Assembly: GCF_022919155.1 (NCBI RefSeq) | Contig: NZ_CP095045.1 | Location: 248,001-312,000, forward strand | Length of the DNA stretch: 64,000 bases | From: Leucobacter allii | Lineage (GTDB): Bacteria > Actinomycetota > Actinomycetes > Actinomycetales > Microbacteriaceae | Direction: 5' to 3' | Shown here: positions 42,293 through 50,805 of the stretch, piece after piece | Layout of the letters: each line of letters opens with the position of its first letter | Numbering within the stretch: the stretch's first letter is position 1 | Position numbers and translations under genes: made by a program | The notes under the pieces: generated by a model | Told to the model about the DNA's origin: nothing | Databases searched by the model: none | The model's input: only the letters and a program-made list of their open reading frames with translations

Positions 42293-43297
42293 ATGACTCA
42301 TCCCGTCACCCTCTTCACCGGCCAGTGGGCCGATCTCCCGTTCGAGGAGGTCGCCCGCCTCGCCGCATCCTGGGGCTACGACGGCCTCGAGATCGCGACG
42401 AGCGGCGATCACCTCGACGTGCGTCGCGCGGACGAGGACGCCGCCTATCTCGCCTCCCGCCGCGAGATCCTCGACCGCCACGGACTCGAGGTCTACGCGA
42501 TCTCGAACCACTTCAGCGGCCAGGCCGTCTGTGACGATCCGATCGACTTCCGCCATCGGGCGATCCTGCGCGAGGCCGTGTGGGGCGACGGCGAGGCCGA
42601 GGGCGTGCGGCGCCGCGCCGCCGAGGACATGCAGGCGACGGCGCGCGTCGCGCGCAAGCTCGGCGTCGACACGGTCGTCGGCTTCACCGGATCCTCGATC
42701 TGGCACTACGTCGCGATGTTCCCGCCGGTGCCCGCCTCCGCGATCGAGGCCGGCTACGAGGACTTCGCGCGGCGGTGGACCCCCATCCTCGACGTCTTCG
42801 ACTCGGAGGGGGTGAGGTTCGCGCACGAGGTGCATCCGAGCGAGATCGCCTACGACTACTGGAGCAGCGTGCGCGCGCTCGAGGCGGTCGAGCACCGCGA
42901 GGCCTTCGGCTTCAACTGGGATCCCTCGCACATGATGTGGCAGAACATCGACCCGGTCGGCTTCATCTGGGACTTCCAGGATCGGATCTACCACGTCGAC
43001 TGCAAGGACACGCGGTTGCGCCGGCAGAACGGCCGCGCCGGCGTGCTCGGCTCGCATCTGCCCTGGGCCGACCCGCGGCGCGGCTGGGACTTCGTCTCCA
43101 CGGGCCGGGGCGACGTGCCGTGGGAGGACGCCTTCCGCGCCCTCGAGGCGATCGGCTACGCCGGGCCCATCTCCGTGGAGTGGGAGGACGCCGGCATGGA
43201 CCGCCTGCACGGGGCGGCCGAAGCGATCGGGTTCGTCCGCTCGCTGCTCTGGCCGAAGCCCGCGGCGGCCTTCGACGCCGCCTTCAGCAACCAGTAA
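42293..43297 (+). CDS. Sugar phosphate isomerase/epimerase family protein
   Basis: 334-aa TIM-barrel protein of the xylose-isomerase-like AP_endonuc_2 family. Metal ligands are likely in [14 protein letters not shown] (Glu and His, near residue 180), [14 protein letters not shown] (Asp, His) and [11 protein letters not shown] (Glu). Opening: [28 protein letters not shown] 42293 has GAAGGAG 9 nt before it. It follows the Gfo/Idh/MocA enzyme after 118 nt with no gene in the gap. The pair resembles inositol or hexose oxidation-isomerisation couples, but the exact reaction is not determinable. Confidence 0.92.
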   Translation: MTHPVTLFTGQWADLPFEEVARLAASWGYDGLEIATSGDHLDVRRADEDAAYLASRREILDRHGLEVYAISNHFSGQAVCDDPIDFRHRAILREAVWGDGEAEGVRRRAAEDMQATARVARKLGVDTVVGFTGSSIWHYVAMFPPVPASAIEAGYEDFARRWTPILDVFDSEGVRFAHEVHPSEIAYDYWSSVRALEAVEHREAFGFNWDPSHMMWQNIDPVGFIWDFQDRIYHVDCKDTRLRRQNGRAGVLGSHLPWADPRRGWDFVSTGRGDVPWEDAFRALEAIGYAGPISVEWEDAGMDRLHGAAEAIGFVRSLLWPKPAAAFDAAFSNQ

Positions 43298-43304
43298 CCG
43301 CGCC

Positions 43305-44114
43305 TCAGCCGCCGGTCGTCGAGATCCGCTCGAGGAGCCGGTCGGGGAGGAGCGCGGCGAGGCCGCGGGCGATGCGGTAGCGTCCGTCGGTGATGACGAC
43401 GCTGCGCCCGCGACGGACTGCGCGGAGTCCGTCGCGGGCGGCTCTCTCGGTGTCTGCCCAGGCGATCCGGGGCAGCCGGGGCAGGTGGTCGGCGCCCATC
43501 CGCTCGTGGAACTCCGTCGCGAGCAGTCCGGGGCAGAGCGCGGTGACGCGGAGCCCGCGCCCGCGGTAGCGGGCGTTCAGCGCCCGGGACAGCGAGACGA
43601 CGGCCGCCTTCGCCGCGCCGTAGGTGCCGGTCGGAGTGAACGCGGCGACGCTCGCGACATTCAGGATCCAGCCCCGGCCGCGGGCGAGCATGCCGGGGAC
43701 GGCAGCGTGCGCGAGGCGCAGGGGCACCCACGAGAGCAGCTCGTGCAGACGCCGCTCCTCGGCGAGGGTGCTGCGCTCGAAGCCGGCGCGGACGCCGAAT
43801 CCGGCGTTGTTCACGAGCAGGTCGACGGGCGCATCCTCGGAGCTCAGTCGCCGGGCGACCCGTTCCAGATCGTCGGGGTCCGTGAGATCGGCCGGGAGCG
43901 TCTCCGCCGTGATGCCATGAGCCGCGCGCAGTTCGGCCGCAAGCGCCGCGAGCCGGTTTTCGTCGCGCGCGACGAGCACGAGATCGACGCGCGCCGCGGC
44001 GAGACGCCTCGCGAACTCGCGACCGAGCCCCGCCGAGGCACCGGTGATGAGCGCGGTGCCGCGCGCGCCCATCGGGGCTTCGCGGGCGGCGCGCGGGAAG
44101 ACTGTTCGGGGCAT
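43305..44114 (-). CDS. SDR-family oxidoreductase
   Basis: 269-aa classical short-chain dehydrogenase of the type often annotated as DltE/YqjQ-like. Motifs: ITGASAGLGREFARRL near residue 23, VNNAGFGVRAGF near 100, the Ser in LNVASVAAFTPTG and YGAAKAAV as YxxxK. The C-terminal end has a hydrophobic segment GLAALLPDRLLERI. ATG 44114 has AAGGAGG upstream. Not connected to its neighbours by overlap: convergent with the isomerase gene (7-nt gap) and divergent from clpB. Substrate unknown. Confidence 0.9.
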   Translation of the reverse strand: MPRTVFPRAAREAPMGARGTALITGASAGLGREFARRLAAARVDLVLVARDENRLAALAAELRAAHGITAETLPADLTDPDDLERVARRLSSEDAPVDLLVNNAGFGVRAGFERSTLAEERRLHELLSWVPLRLAHAAVPGMLARGRGWILNVASVAAFTPTGTYGAAKAAVVSLSRALNARYRGRGLRVTALCPGLLATEFHERMGADHLPRLPRIAWADTERAARDGLRAVRRGRSVVITDGRYRIARGLAALLPDRLLERISTTGG

Positions 44115-44248
44115 CGGCGCCGCCTCCTTCCTGAGCCGTGGAGCATTCAGCGTACCGCCCGCGGGCGGAGGCCCGCCGCCACGCCGCGAGCCGTACCCGG
44201 ATCGATGGCGAACGGCCCGGACCGCTGGCGGAATCGCCGAGCGCGGGG

Positions 44249-44275
44249 TAAACTTGAGTCATCACAACTCAAGTT
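44249..44275 (+). promoter_or_regulatory. HAIR element (HspR operator) and promoter of clpB
   Basis: CTTGAGT (44253-44259), N7, ACTCAAG (44267-44273) is a perfect HAIR box, the binding site of the actinobacterial heat-shock repressor HspR; the symmetry extends to 9-bp arms (44251-44275). TAAACT (44249-44254) overlaps it as a likely -10. clpB starts 60 nt downstream. The hspR gene itself is not in the window. Confidence 0.93.
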
Positions 44276-44335
44276 TGTGGCGAGGGCGGGCATCCGGCCC
44301 GCCGCCGCGAACCCCACCGAACGGGAAGGAACCGT

Positions 44336-46501
44336 ATGCAGGCCAATTGGCAGCCCGCCGCCGGCGGTGACGAGGGGCAGAGCGCCCTCGAGCAGTTCGG
44401 CGTCAACCTCACCGAGGTCGCCCGCTCCGGCACGCTCGATCCCGTCATCGGGCGCGACGCGGAGATCCGCCGCGTGAGCCAGGTGCTCACCCGGCGCACC
44501 AAGAACAACCCGGTGCTCATCGGCGAGCCGGGCGTCGGCAAGACCGCCGTCGTCGAGGGGCTCGCCCAGCGCATCGTCGCGGGAGACGTCGCCGAATCGC
44601 TGAAGGACAAGGAGCTCATCTCCCTGGACATCTCCGCCCTCATCGCGGGTGCGAAGTACCGGGGCGATTTCGAGGAGCGGATGAAGGCCGTCCTCGCCGA
44701 GATCAAGGAGTCCGACGGCAAGATCATCACCTTCATCGACGAGCTGCACACGCTCATGGGCGCCGGCGGAGGCGAATCCTCCGTCGCGGCATCCCAGATG
44801 CTCAAGCCGATGCTCGCGCGCGGCGAGCTGCGGCTCATCGGCGCCACGACCCTCGACGAGTACCGCGAGTACATCGAGAAGGATGCCGCGCTCGAGCGCC
44901 GCTTCCAGCAGGTGTACGTGGGGGAGCCCTCCGTCGAGGACACCGTCGCGATCCTCCGCGGCCTCAAGGAGCGCTACGAGGCGCACCACAAGGTCACCAT
45001 CGCCGACTCCGCGCTCATCGCCGCCGCGTCCCTGAGCGATCGCTACATCTCCGCGCGCCAGCTGCCGGACAAGGCGATCGATCTCATCGACGAGGCGGCC
45101 AGCCGGCTGCGCATGGAGATCGACTCCGCGCCGGTCGAGATCGACGAGCTGCGCCGCGCCGTCGACCGCCTCAAGCTCGAGGAGCTCGCGCTCAAGAAGG
45201 AGAAGGACGACGCCTCGAAGGAGCGGCTCGCCAAGCTGCGCGAGGACCTCGCGGAGAAGCAGGCGGAGCTCGACGGGCTCGAGGCGCGCTGGGAGCGCGA
45301 GCGCTCCTCGCTGAACCGCGTGGGCGAACTGCGCGAGAAGCTCGACCAGTTGCGCATGGCGGCTGAGGTCGCTCAGCGCGAGGGCAAGCTCGAGACCGCC
45401 TCGAAGCTACTCTACGGCGAGATCCCGGTGATCCAGAAGCAGCTCACCGAGGCGGAGCACGCGGAGGAGGCCGGCGGCGGCGACGAGCCGCGCATGGTGA
45501 ACGAGCAGGTCACCGACGAGGACATCGCGGGCGTGGTCGCGGCCTGGACCGGGATCCCGGTCGGCCGGCTCATGCAGGGGGAGACGGAGAAGCTCCTCGC
45601 CCTCGAGCACGAGCTCGGCAGGCGGCTCATCGGCCAGGGCGACGCGGTGCGCGCCGTGGCGGACGCCGTGCGCCGCACGCGGGCCGGCATCGCGGATCCG
45701 AACCGTCCGACGGGCTCGTTCCTCTTCCTCGGGCCCACGGGCGTCGGCAAGACCGAGCTCGCGAAGGCCCTCGCCGAGTTCCTCTTCGACGACGAGCACG
45801 CGATGGTCCGCATCGACATGTCCGAGTACGGCGAGAAGCACTCGGTCTCCCGGCTCGTCGGCGCCCCGCCCGGGTACGTCGGCTACGAGCAGGGCGGCCA
45901 GCTCACCGAGGCGGTGCGTCGCAGGCCGTACTCCGTCGTGCTGCTCGACGAGGTCGAGAAGGCGCACCCCGAGGTGTTCGACGTGCTGCTGCAGGTGCTC
46001 GACGACGGTCGGCTCACCGACGGCCAGGGGCGCACCGTGGACTTCCGCAACGTCATCCTCATCCTCACCTCGAACCTCGGGAGCCAGTACCTCATCGACC
46101 CCGAGATGCCGTGGCGCGAGAAGGAGGACGCGGTGCGGGAGACCGTGCGCCGCGCGTTCAAGCCGGAGTTCATCAACCGTCTCGACGAGATGGTGATCTT
46201 CCATCCGCTCAGCGAGGCCGATCTCGCGCAGATCGTCGAGCTCTCCATCGACCGCCTGCAGCTGCGGCTGCGGGACCGCAGGCTCACCGTCGGCGTCACC
46301 CCGGACGCGCGGGCGTGGCTCGCCTCGCGCGGCTACGACCCGATCTACGGTGCGCGGCCCCTGCGCCGCCTCATGCAGAAGGAGATCGACGACCGCCTCG
46401 CGCGGGCGATCCTCGCCGGCGAGGTGCGCGACGGCGATGCGGTGCGGGTCGAAGTGGCCGAGGGCGGCGACGGGCTCGCGCTGGCCTCCGTGGCGCTGTA
46501 G
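44336..46501 (+). CDS. clpB: ClpB-type disaggregase lacking the N-terminal domain
   Basis: 721-aa AAA+ chaperone that resolubilises protein aggregates with DnaK. Order: about 20-residue leader, then at once [25 protein letters not shown] (the linker before AAA1), Walker A1 GEPGVGKTA near 63, Walker B1 [10 protein letters not shown], middle coiled coil about 265-400 ([20 protein letters not shown]), Walker A2 [12 protein letters not shown] near 466, GYVGYEQGG pore loop and Walker B2 [13 protein letters not shown]. Typical ClpB has about 860 residues; the Clp_N repeat domain is absent, and no frame upstream encodes it, so this equals the short ClpB-delta-N form. The full middle domain excludes ClpC/ClpA. 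ATG 44336 follows GGGAAGGA. Confidence 0.94.
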   Translation: MQANWQPAAGGDEGQSALEQFGVNLTEVARSGTLDPVIGRDAEIRRVSQVLTRRTKNNPVLIGEPGVGKTAVVEGLAQRIVAGDVAESLKDKELISLDISALIAGAKYRGDFEERMKAVLAEIKESDGKIITFIDELHTLMGAGGGESSVAASQMLKPMLARGELRLIGATTLDEYREYIEKDAALERRFQQVYVGEPSVEDTVAILRGLKERYEAHHKVTIADSALIAAASLSDRYISARQLPDKAIDLIDEAASRLRMEIDSAPVEIDELRRAVDRLKLEELALKKEKDDASKERLAKLREDLAEKQAELDGLEARWERERSSLNRVGELREKLDQLRMAAEVAQREGKLETASKLLYGEIPVIQKQLTEAEHAEEAGGGDEPRMVNEQVTDEDIAGVVAAWTGIPVGRLMQGETEKLLALEHELGRRLIGQGDAVRAVADAVRRTRAGIADPNRPTGSFLFLGPTGVGKTELAKALAEFLFDDEHAMVRIDMSEYGEKHSVSRLVGAPPGYVGYEQGGQLTEAVRRRPYSVVLLDEVEKAHPEVFDVLLQVLDDGRLTDGQGRTVDFRNVILILTSNLGSQYLIDPEMPWREKEDAVRETVRRAFKPEFINRLDEMVIFHPLSEADLAQIVELSIDRLQLRLRDRRLTVGVTPDARAWLASRGYDPIYGARPLRRLMQKEIDDRLARAILAGEVRDGDAVRVEVAEGGDGLALASVAL

Positions 46502-46508
46502 CGGGATC

Positions 46509-46541
46509 GCCGCGGGGACGGCGCGCGTCCGTCCCCGCGGC
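46509..46541 (+). terminator. GC-rich hairpin after clpB
   Basis: GCCGCGGGGACGG (46509-46521) and CCGTCCCCGCGGC (46529-46541) form a perfect 13-bp stem with a 7-nt loop, starting 8 nt after the clpB stop. No T-run follows. Most likely an intrinsic terminator of the type usual in high-GC genomes. Confidence 0.7.
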
Positions 46542-46550
46542 ATCCGTCGA

Positions 46551-46582
46551 ATCACGGACGCGCGGATCCGCGCGCTCGTGAT
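46551..46582. promoter_or_regulatory. 32-bp near-perfect palindrome before an SDR gene
   Basis: ATCACG (46551-46556) and CGTGAT (46577-46582) flank a central 14-bp palindrome GCGCGGATCCGCGC (46560-46573). It ends 34 nt before the SDR start. Being continuous around a dyad with no loop, it looks more like an operator or a protein-binding site than a terminator hairpin, but both are possible. Confidence 0.45.
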
Positions 46583-46616
46583 CTGATGGGGGGATCGCAC
46601 GACGGAAGGACCCCGT

Positions 46617-47348
46617 ATGGATCTCACCCGCACACTGCCGCGACGCGTCGTCGTCACCGGCGCCTCCTCGGGTATCGGCCGTGCCGTCGCCGAGGGCGTG
46701 CTCGCCGCGGGCGGGCGCGCCCTCGCCATCGACCTGCGCGCCGACGCGGGCTGGACGGCGGACGGGCTCGTGCAGCGCGCGGGGGACGTCGCGGACGAGG
46801 CCAGGATCTCGGAGATCTTCGCCGAGGCGCCCGGACTGCTCGGCGGCGCGCCCGACGCCGTCGTGCACTGCGCCGGCGTCTACCGCTGGAAACCGCTCGC
46901 CGACACCACGGCCGACGAGTGGGACGCCTCGATGCGCATCAACGGCCGCGGGTCCTTCGTGGTCTCCCGCGAGGCCGCGCGGGCCATGGACGGCGGTGCG
47001 ATCGTGCTGCTGAGCTCGGTCGCCTACGGCCGCGGCGACGAGACCGAGCCCGGCGCGGCCTACGCCGCGAGCAAGGGCGCGATCGTCAGCCTCGCCCGTC
47101 AGCTCGCGGTCGAGCTCGGCGGACGCGGCATCCGCGTGAACGCCGTCGCACCCGGCATGATCTCGACGCCGATGCTCACGCTCGACGCGACCCCGGGGGC
47201 CGTCGAAGCGCTGACCGCGCGGCTGCCGGCCCGCCGCCTCGGCACCGTCGACGACGTCGCCGCGGCGTGCCTCTTCCTCGCGAGCGGCGCCGCCGGCTAC
47301 ATCACCGGCGAGACCCTCCACGTCGACGGCGGCTACCTCGCGAGCTGA
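46617..47348 (+). CDS. SDR-family oxidoreductase
   Basis: 243-aa classical SDR. Motifs: VVTGASSGIGRAVAEG near residue 12, VVHCAGVYRWKPL (NAG variant with Cys), Ser in VLLSSVAYGRGD and YAASKGAIVSL as YxxxK; end ITGETLHVDGGY is the family's C-terminal signature. The LAIDLRAD after the glycine loop has the Asp that favours NAD. ATG 46617 has GGAAGGA upstream. The 3' end overlaps the convergent livM-type gene by 16 nt. Sugar or hydroxy acid dehydrogenase roles are possible. Confidence 0.92.
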   Translation: MDLTRTLPRRVVVTGASSGIGRAVAEGVLAAGGRALAIDLRADAGWTADGLVQRAGDVADEARISEIFAEAPGLLGGAPDAVVHCAGVYRWKPLADTTADEWDASMRINGRGSFVVSREAARAMDGGAIVLLSSVAYGRGDETEPGAAYAASKGAIVSLARQLAVELGGRGIRVNAVAPGMISTPMLTLDATPGAVEALTARLPARRLGTVDDVAAACLFLASGAAGYITGETLHVDGGYLAS

Positions 47349-48406
47349 CGCGCGGCGTTGGGTTCCGGCTCGTCCGCGTAGTCCTCGTCGGTCCAGTCCT
47401 GATCCTCGTCCATCCAGAAGCGGAAGCGCGCCCAGAGGCCGCTGATGAACGGCACGAGGCCGCGCGGCATGACGAGGATCACGACGAGCAGCACGATGCC
47501 CAGCGCGATGAACCGCACCTCGGGCACGTCCTGCAGCTGCATCTGCACGAAGGAGATCAGCAGCGTCCCGATGATCGGCCCCGTGACGGTGCCGAGACCG
47601 CCCACCACCATCATGGTGACGACGAGCGTCATGGGGCCGAGGCCCATGAGCGTGGGCGACGCGATCTCGAACACGTTCGCGTACACCGCCCCGGCCGCTC
47701 CGGCGAGGAAGCCCGAGATCGCGAAGACGAGCATCTGGTAGGTGCGCTGCCCGATGCCGCGCGCCGCGGCGAGCGCCGGGTTGTCGCGCATCGCGATCAT
47801 GCCGTTGCCGAGCGGCGAGCGGATGAGCGCGAACAGGATGAGCGTCGTCAGCACGGCCATCCCGAGGCCGATCCAGTAGTTGGCGCTCAGCGCGTGCGGC
47901 CCGGAGAAGCCGAAGCCGCCGAAGCCGGACATGCCGTAGCTGCCGCCGGTCACGCCGCTCTGATCCGCGACGATGAGCAGGCGCACCACCTCGGCGAAGC
48001 CGAAGGTGAGCAGCGAGACGTAGATGCCGCGCAGCCTCAGGGCGGGGATCGACAGCAGCAGCGCGATGGCGGCGGAGACGAGACCGGCGAGCGGGATGGC
48101 GACCCAGGGCGGCAGGGGCAGGTAGGTCGCGAGCACGGCGGCCGCGTAGGCGCCGAGGGCGTAGAAGGCGAGCTGGCCGAAGTTCCACACGCCGCCGTAG
48201 CCGAGCACGAGGTTCCAGCTCTGCGCGAGCGTGATCGTGATCATCGCGAGCGCCGCGGTGCTCAGCCAGCTGCGGTCGGGTGCGATGAACGGGAAGACGA
48301 TCGCGACGAGCAGCGCCGCCCCCGCGAGCGCGGGTCTCGGGCGCGGCCAGCCCATGCGGACCGCGTCCCAGCGGCTCCCGGTCGGCTGCGTGTGATCCGA
48401 AGTCAT
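47333..48406 (-). CDS. livM: HAAT-family ABC transporter permease (LivM-like)
   Basis: 357-aa membrane permease of the branched-chain amino acid/amide importer family. LivM motifs: NLVLGYGGVWNFGQLAFYALGAY (about residues 65-87), RLRGIYVSLLTFGFAEVVRLL and the IAMRDNPALAAARGIG coupling loop near 205. About ten membrane segments. The C-terminal tail from about 335 is acidic (WMDEDQDWTDEDYADEPE), an unusual extension. ATG 48406 overlaps the LivH-like stop by 4 nt. It is the last gene of the importer operon. Confidence 0.93.
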   Translation of the reverse strand: MTSDHTQPTGSRWDAVRMGWPRPRPALAGAALLVAIVFPFIAPDRSWLSTAALAMITITLAQSWNLVLGYGGVWNFGQLAFYALGAYAAAVLATYLPLPPWVAIPLAGLVSAAIALLLSIPALRLRGIYVSLLTFGFAEVVRLLIVADQSGVTGGSYGMSGFGGFGFSGPHALSANYWIGLGMAVLTTLILFALIRSPLGNGMIAMRDNPALAAARGIGQRTYQMLVFAISGFLAGAAGAVYANVFEIASPTLMGLGPMTLVVTMMVVGGLGTVTGPIIGTLLISFVQMQLQDVPEVRFIALGIVLLVVILVMPRGLVPFISGLWARFRFWMDEDQDWTDEDYADEPEPNAARQLAR

Positions 48407-49290
48407 AGCCTTGCCTCCTGCGGCTTGCCCGCGATGCCGAACGGTCGCGCGATGAGCACGACCACGATCAGCGCGTAGAGCACCGGCATCGCGTACGTCG
48501 AGGTCCAGAAGATGGAGACCGCCGCCTGCACGAAACCGATGATGTACGCGGCGATGATGGTGCCCTTCGTGCTGCCGAGACCCGCGAAGATCGCGACGAT
48601 GAGGGCCTGCAGCATGGGCAGATCGCCCATGTTCGGCGACACGAAGTACACCGGGGCGAGCAGCACGCCCGCGAGCCCCGCGAGACCGGCGGCGAGGCCC
48701 ATGGTGAGCACGTACGCGCGTCGCGCGGGGATCCCCATGAGCCGCGCGGCGTCGAGGTTCTGCGCCACGGCGACGATGGCGAGGCCGTAGCGCGACTTCG
48801 CGAGGAACAGTCCCAGCGCCGAGAGCGCGGCGATCGCGATCGCCGCGGTGAGCACCTGGTGCCAGGTGATCGAGACCCCCGGGGTCAGCTCCAGGCGCCC
48901 CGGCACGAGCGTGGGGAAGTCCTTCTGGCGCGGCCCGTAGAACAGCTGCACGAGATTCTGCACGATCGAGGCGATGGCGAAGGTCGAGATGAACGCCGTC
49001 ATCTCGAAGTCCACGCCCGCGCGGCCGATGAGCCGGCTGATGCCCACGCCGTAGCTCAGCATCCCGAGCAGCGCAGAGACGATCACTCCGATGACGAGCC
49101 CGAGCCAGGGGGAGAGGCCGAAGTTGGCGACGAAGGTCCACGCGGCCACGCCGCCGACCATCACCATCACGCCCTGCGCCATGTTCAGCACGCGGAGGGT
49201 GCCGTAGACGAGGTTCATGCCGATGGTGATGAGCGCGAGCATCGAACCCTGCACGAGGGTGCTCACGAGCGTCTGCAGGACGAGATTCAT
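48403..49290 (-). CDS. livH: HAAT-family ABC transporter permease (LivH-like)
   Basis: 295-aa membrane permease with about eight membrane segments. LivH motifs: QGSMLALITIGMNLVYGTLRVLNMAQG (opening helix region), RAGVDFEMTAFISTFAIASI and AVAQNLDAARLMGIPARRAY, the coupling loop near 185; GLGSTKGTIIAAYIIGFV near 245. ATG 49290 overlaps the LivF-like stop by 4 nt. With LivM it forms a heterodimeric pore. Confidence 0.93.
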   Translation of the reverse strand: MNLVLQTLVSTLVQGSMLALITIGMNLVYGTLRVLNMAQGVMVMVGGVAAWTFVANFGLSPWLGLVIGVIVSALLGMLSYGVGISRLIGRAGVDFEMTAFISTFAIASIVQNLVQLFYGPRQKDFPTLVPGRLELTPGVSITWHQVLTAAIAIAALSALGLFLAKSRYGLAIVAVAQNLDAARLMGIPARRAYVLTMGLAAGLAGLAGVLLAPVYFVSPNMGDLPMLQALIVAIFAGLGSTKGTIIAAYIIGFVQAAVSIFWTSTYAMPVLYALIVVVLIARPFGIAGKPQEARL

Positions 49291-49997
49291 TCGGACACCC
49301 CCAGATAGGTCTCGCGGAGGGCCTGTTCGTCGAGCAGCTCGGAGCCCGCCGCCGACCGCACGACGGCGCCGTTCTCGACGAGGTGGATGCGGTCCGCGAG
49401 CGTCTGGGCCCGTGAGACGTTCTCCTCGACCAGCAGCACCGTCATCCCGGTGGCGACGATCCGCCGCAGCTGCGCGTACACCTCGTCGACGATCACCGGG
49501 GCGAGTCCGAGGCTCGGCTCGTCGACCATGATGAGCCTGCCGTCGCCCATCAGCGCGCGGCCGATGGCGAGCATGCGGCGCTCGCCGCCGGAGAGGGTGC
49601 GCGCCCGCTGCGATCTCCGCTCGAGGAGGCGCGGGAAGATGTCGTAGACCTCCTCCATGCGCCGCCTGGCGCTCCGCGACGCCCGCTTCGCGAAGGCGCC
49701 GAGGACGAGGTTCTCCTCCACGGTCATGTCGGGGAAGACGAGGTCCCCCTGCGGCATATGGATGAGTCCGCGCTCCACGAGCTTCTCGGCCTTCTCGCGG
49801 GTGATCTCGGCGCCGTCGAAGCGGATGCTCCCCGACGTCACCCGGATCAGTCCGCTGATCGCCCGCAGCAGCGTGGTCTTGCCGTGCCCGTTCGGGCCGA
49901 CGAGCACGGAGCACTCGCCCTCCCCCACGTCGAGGGAGATCCCATGCACGACGGTGGTGGTGCCGTAGCCCGCGACCACCTCGGTGAGCTCAAGCAT
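49287..49997 (-). CDS. livF: HAAT-family ABC transporter ATPase (LivF-like)
   Basis: 236-aa ATPase with all motifs intact: Walker A GPNGHGKTT near residue 36, Q-loop HMPQGDLVFPDMTVEENL, signature TLSGGERRMLAIGRAL near 136, Walker B LIMVDEPSLGLAP and a C-terminal TYLGVSE as in LivF. ATG 49997 overlaps the LivG-like stop by 8 nt. Because its partner has lost the normal signature sequence, this subunit's own signature probably serves the main hydrolysis site. Confidence 0.94.
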   Translation of the reverse strand: MLELTEVVAGYGTTTVVHGISLDVGEGECSVLVGPNGHGKTTLLRAISGLIRVTSGSIRFDGAEITREKAEKLVERGLIHMPQGDLVFPDMTVEENLVLGAFAKRASRSARRRMEEVYDIFPRLLERRSQRARTLSGGERRMLAIGRALMGDGRLIMVDEPSLGLAPVIVDEVYAQLRRIVATGMTVLLVEENVSRAQTLADRIHLVENGAVVRSAAGSELLDEQALRETYLGVSE

Positions 49998-50805
49998 CCC
50001 GTCCCTCCTCTCTGGCGACCTTGATCGCGGCGGTCGATGCGGTCTCCTCGGCGGCGGAGCCGAGATAGACGCGCACGACCTCTGGATCGGTCATGACGGT
50101 GTGCGGATCCCCCTGGCGGAGGGTGCGCCCCTGGTCCATGATGAGCACGCGATCGGCGAGCGTCATGAGCGCCCGCATGACGTGCTCGATGAGCACGATC
50201 GTGATCCCCTGCTCGCGGTTGATGCGCTGCAGCAGTGCGAGCAGCGCGTCGATCTCGGCGTCGTTGAGCCCGCCGAAGGGCTCGTCGAGGAAGAGCATCT
50301 TCGGCGAGCTGGCGAGCGCGGAGGCGATCATGAGGCGCTTCTTGTCGAAGACCGGCAGCTCGCCCGAGCGCTCGTCGGCGCGGTCCGAGAGCCCCACGAG
50401 CGCGAGCGCCTCCGCCGAGCGGTCCCAGACCCCCGGATCCCGGGCGAGGCTCTTCCACCAGGGCTTCCCCGAGCCGAAGTGCGCGCCGACGACCACGTTG
50501 CCCATGACGGTTTCGCTGTCGAACACCGAGGGCTTCTGGAAGGTCCGCGTGATGCCGCGGTGGCAGATCGCGTGCACCGAGGACCTCGCGATCGAGACGC
50601 CCTCGAACGCGATCTCGCCGCTCGTGGCGCGCACCATGCCGGTGACGACGTCGAAGAGCGTGGTCTTGCCCGCGCCGTTCGGCCCGGCGATGCCGAAGAT
50701 CTCGCCGCGCTGCACGCTGAAGCTGACGTCGTTGACGGCGATGAGCCCGCCGTAGCGCTTGGTCGCGCCCCGCACCTCGAGGAGCGCGTCGCCGTCCCCG
50801 GTCAT
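49990..50805 (-). CDS. livG: HAAT-family ABC transporter ATPase (LivG-like) with atypical signature loop
   Basis: 271-aa ATPase. Walker A GPNGAGKTT near residue 43, Q-loop FQKPSVFDSETVMGNVV, Walker B KMLFLDEPFGGLND and H-loop LIEHVMRALMTLADR are normal. At the signature position, where LivG proteins have LSxGQQR, the sequence is ELPVFDKKRLMIASAL, so the LSGGQ-type loop is replaced. This implies one degenerate ATP site in the LivF-LivG dimer. ATG 50805 overlaps the binding-protein stop by 4 nt. The rest of the protein is well conserved, so it is not a decaying gene. Confidence 0.93.
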   Translation of the reverse strand: MTGDGDALLEVRGATKRYGGLIAVNDVSFSVQRGEIFGIAGPNGAGKTTLFDVVTGMVRATSGEIAFEGVSIARSSVHAICHRGITRTFQKPSVFDSETVMGNVVVGAHFGSGKPWWKSLARDPGVWDRSAEALALVGLSDRADERSGELPVFDKKRLMIASALASSPKMLFLDEPFGGLNDAEIDALLALLQRINREQGITIVLIEHVMRALMTLADRVLIMDQGRTLRQGDPHTVMTDPEVVRVYLGSAAEETASTAAIKVAREEGRDA

